DNA of 64,000 nt, taken from contig CAIYNU010000011.1 in the NCBI GenBank assembly GCA_903927615.1, positions 25,801 through 89,800 on the forward strand, read 5' to 3'. Made by a program: the position numbers and the translations under genes. Below the pieces are notes generated by a model. It was not told the DNA's origin. It was given only the letters and a program-made list of their open reading frames with translations, and made no database searches. Of this stretch, positions 8,534 to 15,805 are shown piece after piece (position 1 is the stretch's first letter; each line of letters starts with the position of its first letter). This stretch comes from an uncultured Rhodospirillales bacterium (GTDB taxonomy: Bacteria; Pseudomonadota; Alphaproteobacteria; Azospirillales; Azospirillaceae).

Positions 8534-8657
8534 ATCCGGTCTGGGGATTGGGGTGAGTCCCGGCCGGTGCTGGTGCGCCGACGCCTGAACGGGTCCCGGA
8601 CCCCGCCACCAAAGGCCGCAGGTCTTTGGGAGCGGCGACTTTGGGGGGTGTTTGGCC

Positions 8658-10172
8658 ATGGCGGGTGTGACCGGGGCGGGGTATCCGTGGGCGGCGGTGC
8701 GGTTGGCTCTGGGGGATCGTGCCGCGCTGGCGGTGGTGGGGGTCGCGACCCTGGCCAAGCTGCTGATCGTGCTGGTGCTGGTCCATCCGGTGTTGTCCAC
8801 CGAAGGCGACGCGCCGGGCTATTTCGCCTTTGCCCAGTCCATGGTCGGCGACGGTCAATGGCGGCATCCGCCCTCGTGGGTCGGCGATCCGCTGCCGACC
8901 TTCCTGATCCGGCTGGCCGGCTATCCCCTGGTGATGGCCGGGGCCATGGCGGTGGGTGGCGATCATTTCGTGTCGGTGTTGCTGCTGGTTCAGATCGCGG
9001 TCAGCACCGTGGCGCTGCTGGTGGTGATCGGGTTGGCGGCGGCGGTGATCGGCTCCCGCGCTCTTCGCGTGGTCTTGGCGGTGGCGGTCTGTTTCGGCTC
9101 GCCGTTTCTCTATGACCTGATCGCGCTCAGCGACGGGTTGTATGCGGCGCTGTTCACCCTGGTGGTGTTCGGCATCGCCGGCGAGATCGCCGGAGTCTGG
9201 CGCCTGGGCCTCAAGGCCCTGGTGGTTTTGGGCCTGCTGTGGGGCTATTCGGTCCTGGTGCGCGATGCCGGGCTGTATTTCACGCTGTTGCCGCTGGCCG
9301 GCTTGCTGGTGCGGGGCGCCCGTGTGCAGCGGACGGCGGTGTTTCTGCTGCCGGTGGCGGTGATCCTGACCGCCTATGCCGGGTTCAACCAAATCCGCAC
9401 CGGCCATTACTTTCTGAGCGTGGCCGGCGTCGTCAACTACCTGTACCCGGTGTTCCGGATCACCGAAACCGGCACCGCCAACCCGCTGGACGGCGACGAT
9501 CCGGTGTCGGTGACCTATCACCGGATCGGCGCCCAGCCGGATCTGGCCGGCATGGTCGCGACCGTGGCGGCGCTGATGCAGGACCGGCAGTTGAACACCC
9601 TGGAGGCCGCCGCGCTCACCAAGGCCAAACTGGCCGACACCATCCGGCGCTTTCCGCGCGCCTATGCCCGGCTGGTGCTGGTCAACCTCAAGCTCGACAA
9701 ACAGGCTTTCAACCTCACCAACCCCACCTATATTCTCAACGACCTGCTGGCCTTCGGGCCGTTTGTGGGCGCCCGGACCATGCCGGGCTTCCAGCAAACC
9801 TTCCGGGAACTGCGGCACCATTTCTCGGTGGGCATTCTGTTGACCTTCGTGGCCACCGAATTCTTTGATCTGCCGTCGCTCGCGCTGTTCGCGCTGTTCG
9901 CCCTGGGGGTGCCGGCGGCGGTGCTGGCACGCGGACTCCGCCGCCGCCCGGTGACGCCGCCCTTGTGGCTTGCGCTCTATCTATGGCTGGGCTATGGCGG
10001 CCTGGTCTTGGCTTATGCTTCGGTTCATTTCGAAATTCGTTACATGCTGCCCGTGGTTCCATCGGCCCTGCTTGCGCTGACCATCATGGTCGAAACCGTC
10101 CGGGAGGGCTATCGCCACCGCCACCACCCCCAGCCGCTGTCCGGAGACCGGTCGCCATGTCAAAATCACTGA
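8658..10172 (+). CDS. Polytopic membrane protein, PMT/ArnT-like glycosyltransferase candidate
   Basis: About 504 residues with roughly ten hydrophobic segments. After the first segment comes HPVLSTEGDAPGYFAFAQSMVGDG, a loop with acidic residues as in GT-C glycosyltransferases, which use polyprenyl-phosphate sugars on the outer face of the inner membrane. Later segments (SRALRVVLAVAVCFGSPFLYDLIALSDGLYAALF) also suit that fold. The assignment rests on topology and loop pattern and is tentative. The ATG at 8658 is taken instead of a TTG two codons earlier. Its last 16 bases overlap the next gene (start 10157), so it is translationally coupled to the small exported protein and the channel downstream. 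Confidence 0.6.
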   Translation: MAGVTGAGYPWAAVRLALGDRAALAVVGVATLAKLLIVLVLVHPVLSTEGDAPGYFAFAQSMVGDGQWRHPPSWVGDPLPTFLIRLAGYPLVMAGAMAVGGDHFVSVLLLVQIAVSTVALLVVIGLAAAVIGSRALRVVLAVAVCFGSPFLYDLIALSDGLYAALFTLVVFGIAGEIAGVWRLGLKALVVLGLLWGYSVLVRDAGLYFTLLPLAGLLVRGARVQRTAVFLLPVAVILTAYAGFNQIRTGHYFLSVAGVVNYLYPVFRITETGTANPLDGDDPVSVTYHRIGAQPDLAGMVATVAALMQDRQLNTLEAAALTKAKLADTIRRFPRAYARLVLVNLKLDKQAFNLTNPTYILNDLLAFGPFVGARTMPGFQQTFRELRHHFSVGILLTFVATEFFDLPSLALFALFALGVPAAVLARGLRRRPVTPPLWLALYLWLGYGGLVLAYASVHFEIRYMLPVVPSALLALTIMVETVREGYRHRHHPQPLSGDRSPCQNH

Positions 10173-10510
10173 TTACCACACTAATGATCCTGGTTCTGGG
10201 GTTTGCCGCCGGTCTGCGGCCCACCGGGGCGACAGCCCAGACTCCGGCCCAACCCCAAAGCCAACAACCCCTGTCGTCGGTTGAAATCGAGACTTTACTG
10301 AGGGATAAGAACCAGTTAGCCCTTTACCACTACGGCAGCCGCTACGCCTTCGATACCCTGCTGGGCGGCATTAGCGGCGGTGTGGTCGGTGCGGTGTTCC
10401 GGGGCGGTCCAGTGGCTACAATAACAGGCTCGACACTGGGCTCGTTGCTTGGCATTCTGTGGTTCCTCGACGGCTATGCCGGTGAGATGATCGACAAGCA
10501 TGGTTGGTAA
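10157..10510 (+). CDS. Small exported membrane protein of unknown function
   Basis: 117 residues: a signal peptide (about 1-30, ending near ATAQ), a short polar stretch rich in Gln and Pro, then two glycine-rich hydrophobic segments (TLLGGISGGVVGAVF and TITGSTLGSLLGILWFL) that could insert in a membrane as a hairpin. No family recognised. It overlaps the preceding gene by 16 bases, and its TAA shares its last base with the ATG of the ion-channel gene, so synthesis of the three is probably coupled. It may be an accessory subunit or chaperone of the channel, but that is only context. Confidence 0.65.
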   Translation: MSKSLITTLMILVLGFAAGLRPTGATAQTPAQPQSQQPLSSVEIETLLRDKNQLALYHYGSRYAFDTLLGGISGGVVGAVFRGGPVATITGSTLGSLLGILWFLDGYAGEMIDKHGW

Positions 10511-11625
10511 TGATGATGGGTGGTTCACGTGCATGGCGCCAACGGGTGTGGCGGCGCCAAGGAGTGTTGACTCTGGGGTTTCTGGTGTTGTTGGGCTGGC
10601 TGGTGGCCCATCCGGCCCTGGCCGAGCCGCCGGGCGCCACCGCGCCGCCCGCCGTTACGGAACCCGTTACGGCACCGGTTGTGACGATACCGGCCGCTGC
10701 GGTCCCGGCTGCCGCGAAGACCGGGACGGTCAAGGTTGGGCTGTTCATTACCCAACTCTACGACTTGGACATGCCCCGGCGGTCGTTTAATGCCACCTTC
10801 TGGGCCTGGTTTCTGCATAACGATGAAGCCTACAAGCCCGTCGACACGGTCGAAATTGTCAACGCCAAGACGTCGACGCTCCGCTTTCCGTCGGTCACGC
10901 CCGAATACAATATTCCCTGGCAAACGGGAAACAGTCGGGTATTTTGGACGCAGGGCAAGTATGCTGCGACCTTGTCCCAGGATTTTGACGTCACTAAGTT
11001 CCCATTCGATCGTCAAACATTGCTTATTATGATCGAAGACGCGCAAAATGATGTGGATCAGACGATCTTCCTGGCCGATTCAGATAATAGCAAAATTGAT
11101 AAGGCGGTCAAAATTCCGGGATGGCAAATTGAGTCCTTTAATATTCAATCCGGTCATGCGGTTTATGATACCACCTATGGCGACCCCAGTCTTCAGGGCT
11201 CCAGCACCTATTCGCGGGTGACCGCCAGCATCGTTGTCAAGCGCGATGGCCTGCGCCTGCTGGGCAGCATGTTCATCGGCTTCTTCGTGGCCTTCGCCCT
11301 GACCTTCCTGACCTATTTCCTTGATACCGAGTTTATGGCGGGCTCTCGCATCGGCCTGTGCGGCGGCGCCATTTTTGCCTCGGTCGGTAACAAGTTCGTG
11401 GTCGACACATCGTTGCCGCCGGCGTCGACGTTTACGCTGTCGGACGCCATCGAAGCGTCGACCTTTTGCGCCATCGTGATGGCCATCTTGATTGTGGTGC
11501 TGGTAAGGGCCACCCAGAGTCAGCGTCCCCGGCTTGCCAAGGGGATCAATGCCGGCGGTGCGGTTCTGAGCGCCGGCAGCTACCTGACCTACAACAGCCT
11601 GATGATTTTCCAGGCCATGAAGTGA
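10510..11625 (+). CDS. Prokaryotic pentameric ligand-gated ion channel (Pro-loop receptor) homologue
   Basis: 371 residues. A signal peptide ends near ALA (about residue 38), followed by a Pro/Ala-rich stretch and a beta-rich extracellular domain. The hallmark loop is DVTKFPFDRQTLLIMIED, matching the (Y/F)PFDxQ motif of Cys-loop receptors but without the two cysteines, as in bacterial members such as GLIC. Four hydrophobic segments follow: M1 (SMFIGFFVAFALTFLTYF), a G/S/A-rich M2 ending FVVDTSLPP (compare ILVETNLPK in GLIC), M3 (STFCAIVMAILIVVLV) and a C-terminal M4. Unusual: no acidic residue at the usual intracellular M2 mouth, a Lys in upper M2, and no M1 proline. Likely a ligand- or pH-gated channel in the inner membrane. 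Third gene of a coupled operon. Confidence 0.85.
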   Translation: MMMGGSRAWRQRVWRRQGVLTLGFLVLLGWLVAHPALAEPPGATAPPAVTEPVTAPVVTIPAAAVPAAAKTGTVKVGLFITQLYDLDMPRRSFNATFWAWFLHNDEAYKPVDTVEIVNAKTSTLRFPSVTPEYNIPWQTGNSRVFWTQGKYAATLSQDFDVTKFPFDRQTLLIMIEDAQNDVDQTIFLADSDNSKIDKAVKIPGWQIESFNIQSGHAVYDTTYGDPSLQGSSTYSRVTASIVVKRDGLRLLGSMFIGFFVAFALTFLTYFLDTEFMAGSRIGLCGGAIFASVGNKFVVDTSLPPASTFTLSDAIEASTFCAIVMAILIVVLVRATQSQRPRLAKGINAGGAVLSAGSYLTYNSLMIFQAMK

Positions 11626-11651
11626 TCGGGGCGACCACAAACCCTGGGCGC

Positions 11652-12221
11652 TTAACCCTGGCTCATGAACGCCCGCGCCAGAAAGACCGCGCCGAGTATG
11701 GTAAAGCCGATGACGGCCCCGACATGGATCGTCTTGATCGGGAGGCGGTCGGCAAAGGCTTTGCCCAGAAACACCACCGGAATCACCGCGGCCATCAGGC
11801 CACAAGTGGTTCCGGCGATGACCACCGGCAGGTTGGCGTAGGCCGCGGCCAGGGCGATGGCGGCGATTTGGGTTTTGTCGCCTATTTCGGCCACAAAAAA
11901 AGCGACCAGCGTCGCCGTGAAGGCGTTGGTGCGGCGCAACTCGGCCCCGTCCTCCAGGGTATCGGGGCACAGGGTCCAAAGCCCCATGCCGATCATGCCG
12001 ACACCCACCGCGGCGTCGACAATCGTCGGCGTCAGAAACGAGCCGAAACTGGCACCGATCAGCCCGGCGGCGCTGTGGCTGGCGAGGGTGGCCAAAAAGA
12101 CGCCGGCCAGGATCGGCCAGGGTTGGCCGTAGCGCGCGACCAGCACCAGGGATAGAAGCTGCGTGCGGTCGCCCATTTCGGCGGCGGCAACGGTGGTGAT
12201 GGAGACGAGAAAAGTTTCCAC
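11652..12221 (-). CDS. TMEM165/GDT1-family (UPF0016) transporter, probable Mn2+ exporter
   Basis: About 189 residues, the usual family length, with six predicted membrane helices arranged as two halves. Each half has the signature Glu-x-Gly-Asp-(Lys/Arg)-Thr: AAEMGDRTQ near the N-terminus and AEIGDKTQ near residue 105. Family members move Mn2+ (or Ca2+) out of the cytoplasm. I take the GTG at 12221 as start because it gives METFLVSITTVAAAEMGDR, the normal N-terminus; the longer frame runs through the riboswitch. The yybP-ykoY element directly upstream strongly supports a manganese role. It is convergent with the ion-channel gene, 26 bases away. Confidence 0.9.
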   Translation of the reverse strand: METFLVSITTVAAAEMGDRTQLLSLVLVARYGQPWPILAGVFLATLASHSAAGLIGASFGSFLTPTIVDAAVGVGMIGMGLWTLCPDTLEDGAELRRTNAFTATLVAFFVAEIGDKTQIAAIALAAAYANLPVVIAGTTCGLMAAVIPVVFLGKAFADRLPIKTIHVGAVIGFTILGAVFLARAFMSQG

Positions 12222-12282
12222 GCGGGGCTTTCTGACCGGGCGGACACAAGACAACGGTGAACCCCGCCCCGCCCGGTTGCGG

Positions 12283-12398
12283 AGAGGTCCAACCGTTGGT
12301 CTTGCCATGCCGTAAAGGCCCCGTGCGCCATGGCGACTTCGCCAAGCCTGTTGACGCACGGCCCGATCACCATCGTCGGGCGGCTACTCCCCAAGGGA
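12283..12398 (-). promoter_or_regulatory. yybP-ykoY manganese riboswitch
   Basis: Read on the minus strand, the leader has the conserved parts of this family in order: CTTGGGGAGTAGCC at its 5' end (12382-12395), a GTCAACA segment, and GGGGCC-TTTACGGCATGGCAAGACC towards the 3' end, just before a GGTTGGACC stretch. In known members the two loops dock and bind Mn2+, raising expression of exporters. About 60 bases separate it from the GTG start of the UPF0016 gene; whether it controls translation or termination is not clear, as no poly-T hairpin follows. Confidence 0.88.
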
Positions 12399-12405
12399 CG
12401 AGAAA

Positions 12406-12434
12406 AAGATATCGGAAGGCGGGGCGTCGGGCAA
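12406..12434 (-). promoter_or_regulatory. Sigma-70-type promoter for the riboswitch leader
   Basis: On the minus strand: -35 TTGCCC (12434-12429), 17-base spacer, -10 TATCTT (12411-12406). Transcription would begin near 12400, immediately before the riboswitch, which is the expected arrangement. Confidence 0.6.
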
Positions 12435-12684
12435 TAGCTCTTACCATCCTCTAACCATCCTGTTACGGTCTTGTGGTCGCGGTTGGGACCGGTCGGGGAC
12501 GTCCGTGTCGTGGGCGGGCGGCCGTTTTGACCTGCGGTCGGGGCTTGCGTTACAGCTACGCCGGGTTCACATTTCTGGTGCCGGGCGCTGAGTCGGTCGG
12601 GTCCGGCGCCGGTGCAGCGTTTCGGCAGTGCCGACCGGGGCGCGGGCCGGGATGGATCGACTGTTGCTCGCCATGAGGACAGCC
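12435..12684. other. Intergenic stretch upstream of small membrane protein
   Basis: Between the riboswitch promoter and the next rightward gene. It should contain that gene's promoter. An open frame runs through part of it but shows no recognisable protein motif; I see nothing else. Confidence 0.4.
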
Positions 12685-13038
12685 ATGGAAAAGTTACCTT
12701 CGCCCCAAGGCTCGATCCGCAACGGACCGCAGCCGGACTTTGCGACGCTGAATCGTTATAGCCTCACCCGTTTTTCCATGGCGGTGGCGGTGTCGCTGCT
12801 GATGGCATCCGTGGCCCCGCCGGGGCTGATTCTGGCCACGTTCAACGGGCTGCTGTTTTTGTGCGCGCTGGCCGCGGCCGGGGCGGCGATTGTGCTGAAG
12901 GATCGCCTGTTTGCCGGCCATTTTACCCGTTGGGACGAAGCCGCGGCGCTGGCGACCACCAGCCAGGTGGTGGGCTGGTTTATTGACCCCGCGGCGGTGC
13001 AGGCGGCCCTGGAGGCTGCCGGTGCGGTGGGGCCATGA
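12685..13038 (+). CDS. Small two-helix membrane protein of unknown function
   Basis: 117 residues. A polar N-terminus is followed by two hydrophobic segments in hairpin arrangement (MAVAVSLLMASVAPPGLILATFNGLLFLCALAAAGAAIVL, about residues 33-72) and a soluble C-terminus with TRWDEAAALATTSQVVGWFIDP. The ATG at 12685 is chosen because GAGGAC lies about 5-10 bases before it. Not recognised; it precedes pgk on the same strand by about 145 bases. Confidence 0.6.
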   Translation: MEKLPSPQGSIRNGPQPDFATLNRYSLTRFSMAVAVSLLMASVAPPGLILATFNGLLFLCALAAAGAAIVLKDRLFAGHFTRWDEAAALATTSQVVGWFIDPAAVQAALEAAGAVGP

Positions 13039-13182
13039 GCTGCGCCCGGAGTCCGGGCGCGGGGGCTCGCGGGGATTGAATCCCAGGCGGGCTTGTGATT
13101 GGCTGACGGAAAATCAACCCCCAAGGCGGCGACGCCGGGCGCGTTCGGGCGACGGGGCAAATCTCGAAATCGGAAACGCGGA

Positions 13183-14382
13183 ATGACTCGATTCAGAAGC
13201 ATGGATGATCTTGACGTGACCGGCCGGATCGTGCTGGTCCGGGGTGACCTGAATGTGCCCGTTCGGGATGGGCTGGTGACCGATTCGACTCGCATCGACC
13301 GGTTGGCGCCGACTCTGACCGAATTGGCGGCCAAGGGCGCCATCGTGGTGGTCATGTCTCACTTCGGCCGGCCCACCGGCGGACCGGACACCGCCAATTC
13401 CCTGCGGCAAGTGATTCCGGCCCTGGAGCGGGCCTTGGGTCGGCCGGTGACCTTCGCCACCGACTGCATCGGCCCCCGGGCTAAAGTCGCCATTGGCCGC
13501 GCCAGGTCGGGCGATGTGGTCTTGTTGGAGAATTTGCGGTTTCATGCCGGAGAGGAAAAGAACGACAGGAAATTCGCCGCGGCGCTGGCCGAATTGGGCG
13601 ATATCTACGTCAATGACGCCTTTTCCTGTGCCCATCGCGCCCATGCGTCGACCGAGGCGGTGGCGCGGATGTTGCCCGCGGCGGCCGGCCGGTTGATGCA
13701 GGCGGAACTGGAGGCTTTGGCGCGGGCGCTGGACAAGCCCGAGCGACCGGTGGCGGCGGTGGTCGGCGGCGCCAAAATTTCCACCAAACTTGATCTGTTG
13801 GGCAATCTGGTTCGTCGCGTGGATCGGTTGGTGTTGGGCGGTGGCATGGCCAACACCTTTCTCTTTGCCCAGGACGTCGCAGTGGGCAAGAGCCTGTGCG
13901 AGCGGGAGATGGCGGAACAGGCGCGCGCGATCGCGGCGGTTGCCCGGGACTCGGGATGCACCTTGATCCTGCCTGTTGACGCCGTGGTTGCAACTGAATT
14001 CAAGGCTGGGGCCAAGAGCCGGGTGGTGACGGTGGATGCGATTCCGGAGGATGGCTTGATGCTCGATATCGGGCCAGCTTCGGTGGAGCTTATTGACCAG
14101 GAGTTGCGGGCGTGCAAGACGGTGGTGTGGAACGGGCCGTTGGGGGCCTTTGAAATTGAACCGTTCGATCGCGGCACCAACGCCGTCTCGAGGATCGTCG
14201 CGGGGCTGACCCGAGATCGGGTGGTGTTGAGCGTGGCTGGTGGCGGCGATACGGTGGCGGCCCTGGGGCATGCCGGAGTCGTGGCTGATTTCAGTTACGT
14301 CTCAACCGCTGGCGGTGCTTTCCTGGAGTGGCTGGAGGGCAAGAGCTTGCCGGGCGTTGCGGCCTTGGGATGGCATGGGTGA
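13183..14382 (+). CDS. pgk: Phosphoglycerate kinase
   Basis: 399 residues, the standard bacterial length. It transfers a phosphate between 1,3-bisphosphoglycerate and ADP in glycolysis, or in reverse in gluconeogenesis and the Calvin cycle. Seen: [10 protein letters not shown] near the N-terminus, [58 protein letters not shown] and the C-terminal [12 protein letters not shown] nucleotide loop. The start at 13183 gives [11 protein letters not shown], the usual N-terminus. Transketolase and ribulose-phosphate epimerase genes lie 6-9 kb away on the other strand; this could serve a sugar-phosphate or Calvin-type cycle, but no RuBisCO or phosphoribulokinase is in the window. Confidence 0.97.
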   Translation: MTRFRSMDDLDVTGRIVLVRGDLNVPVRDGLVTDSTRIDRLAPTLTELAAKGAIVVVMSHFGRPTGGPDTANSLRQVIPALERALGRPVTFATDCIGPRAKVAIGRARSGDVVLLENLRFHAGEEKNDRKFAAALAELGDIYVNDAFSCAHRAHASTEAVARMLPAAAGRLMQAELEALARALDKPERPVAAVVGGAKISTKLDLLGNLVRRVDRLVLGGGMANTFLFAQDVAVGKSLCEREMAEQARAIAAVARDSGCTLILPVDAVVATEFKAGAKSRVVTVDAIPEDGLMLDIGPASVELIDQELRACKTVVWNGPLGAFEIEPFDRGTNAVSRIVAGLTRDRVVLSVAGGGDTVAALGHAGVVADFSYVSTAGGAFLEWLEGKSLPGVAALGWHG

Positions 14383-14485
14383 CGGGCAGGGCGCCGGATG
14401 GTTGTTAGAGGACGCCGTTCGGCGCTGATCTCTGCGTAACAGGTCGCCGGCTCTTGACGGGATTGACGGTTTCGCTCATTGTCGC

Positions 14486-15580
14486 GTGCAATGGTTGGGA
14501 CACTATCACTATCACGATAGGTGGTCGCTCTTGGCCGCAACGGTGACCGATACGCCGTCGAGAGGGTTTAACCCGTTCGAATACGAAGACGGCATTTTGG
14601 AGCAAGCGACCCAAGCATTGGGTCAGCCGGATTTCGGCTGCGGCCAAAGCCGCGGTGCCGTGGAGCGTTTGGTCGAGGCCTATCGTCAGCATCTTGAGGC
14701 GCAGCGGACGTGGCTGGGGCGATATGATCAGCGTCCGGTTGAGGTGCGGGAGCTTTTTGACGAGATCGCCCGGCAGTCCGCCGAGATCGAGCGCACCGGC
14801 GAAGAGTTGAAAAGGGCCCAAAGAAGTCTGATTCAGGCTGAACAGATGGCGGTTCTGGGCGGTTTGGTGGCCGGTGTGGCCCACGAGGTCAGCACTCCGA
14901 TGGGGATTGCGTTGACCGCCGCCTCTTATCTGGCCGAGCAGACTCAGGCGTTGCGTCGGGTCGTCTCTGAGGGACGCATCCGCAAATCGGAATTCGACGA
15001 CTATTTGAAGGTGGCGAGCGAGGCCACCGAAGTGATCCAGATCAACGCCCGCCGGGCTGCCGAGTTGATGCATGGTTTCAAGCAGATGGCGGCCGATCAG
15101 ACCTCGTCTGAACGGCGTGTGTTCAATCTCAAACGCCTGCTTGAAGAGGTTTTGATCAGTCTCAGTCCACGTTTGCGCCAGAGCGGCCATCAGGTGAGGA
15201 CCCAGTGTCCAGAGACACTGTTGGTTGATAGTTATCCCGGTGCATTGTCGCAGGTCTTGACCAATCTGATCATTAACTCGATTCAACATGGTTATGACCG
15301 CGATCAAACCGGTATCCTGATGATTCGGATTCAGGAAGCGGGTAATAATCAATTGGAACTTTACTATGCCGATGATGGCAAAGGCATCTCTGCCGATCAT
15401 CGGCCCTATATTTTCAATCCCTTTTTTACCACCCGCCGCAGCGAAGGCGGGACTGGGCTGGGTCTTCACATCGTCAGCACCATCGTCACCAATCTCTTGA
15501 AAGGGGACATCCGGTTGTATCCGCTGGAACAGGGGACGGCCTTTCGGATCCATTTCCTTCGTGCGCTGGGGCCGTCGTGA
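14486..15580 (+). CDS. Sensor histidine kinase, soluble, HAMP-less
   Basis: About 364 residues with no membrane segment. An N-terminal region of about 85 residues of unknown fold leads to a coiled coil (ELFDEIARQSAEIERTGEELKRAQRSLIQAEQ) and the phosphoacceptor box GVAHEVSTPMGIAL with the His near residue 134. The ATPase part has the N box (LTNLIINSIQHGY), G1 (YADDGKGI), F box (FNPFFTTRR) and G2 (GGTGLGLHIV). The HEVSTP box is a variant seen in kinases that pair with separate regulators. The GTG start is uncertain. The large hybrid kinase lies 225 bases downstream on the same strand and could be its partner. Confidence 0.85.
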   Translation: MQWLGHYHYHDRWSLLAATVTDTPSRGFNPFEYEDGILEQATQALGQPDFGCGQSRGAVERLVEAYRQHLEAQRTWLGRYDQRPVEVRELFDEIARQSAEIERTGEELKRAQRSLIQAEQMAVLGGLVAGVAHEVSTPMGIALTAASYLAEQTQALRRVVSEGRIRKSEFDDYLKVASEATEVIQINARRAAELMHGFKQMAADQTSSERRVFNLKRLLEEVLISLSPRLRQSGHQVRTQCPETLLVDSYPGALSQVLTNLIINSIQHGYDRDQTGILMIRIQEAGNNQLELYYADDGKGISADHRPYIFNPFFTTRRSEGGTGLGLHIVSTIVTNLLKGDIRLYPLEQGTAFRIHFLRALGPS

Positions 15581-15805
15581 TCGCGGCGCGGTCAGGAGCG
15601 CCACGGTCAGCGTCCGGTGGCGGACGCCCGCCGTTGGTGGGGGATCAGGAAGGTGCCGGTTCAGGGGGACAGCGCTTTCGGTCCCTTGCCGGAACCATGA
15701 AGGTCCTGGACCTGCCGGCCTGTCCGGGGGCAGCCCAGTGAGGCCTCTTCAGCGGTTTTTCTGCCGAAGAAGGCCAGCCGCGATCTGGTGGAAGACGGGT
15801 TGGTA

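Larger units (their letters stand above)
8330..8657. other. Intergenic region with two extragenic palindromic elements
   Basis: Between the Sel1 kinase and the polytopic membrane protein gene, both rightward. It contains two separate inverted repeats listed below and no supported coding sequence. An ATG-rich frame in it is not supported by any recognisable protein motif. Confidence 0.5.

Noticed and set aside
15581..15805. Possible riboswitch or leader before the hybrid kinase
   Set aside because: GC-rich with some short hairpins but no motif of a known class.
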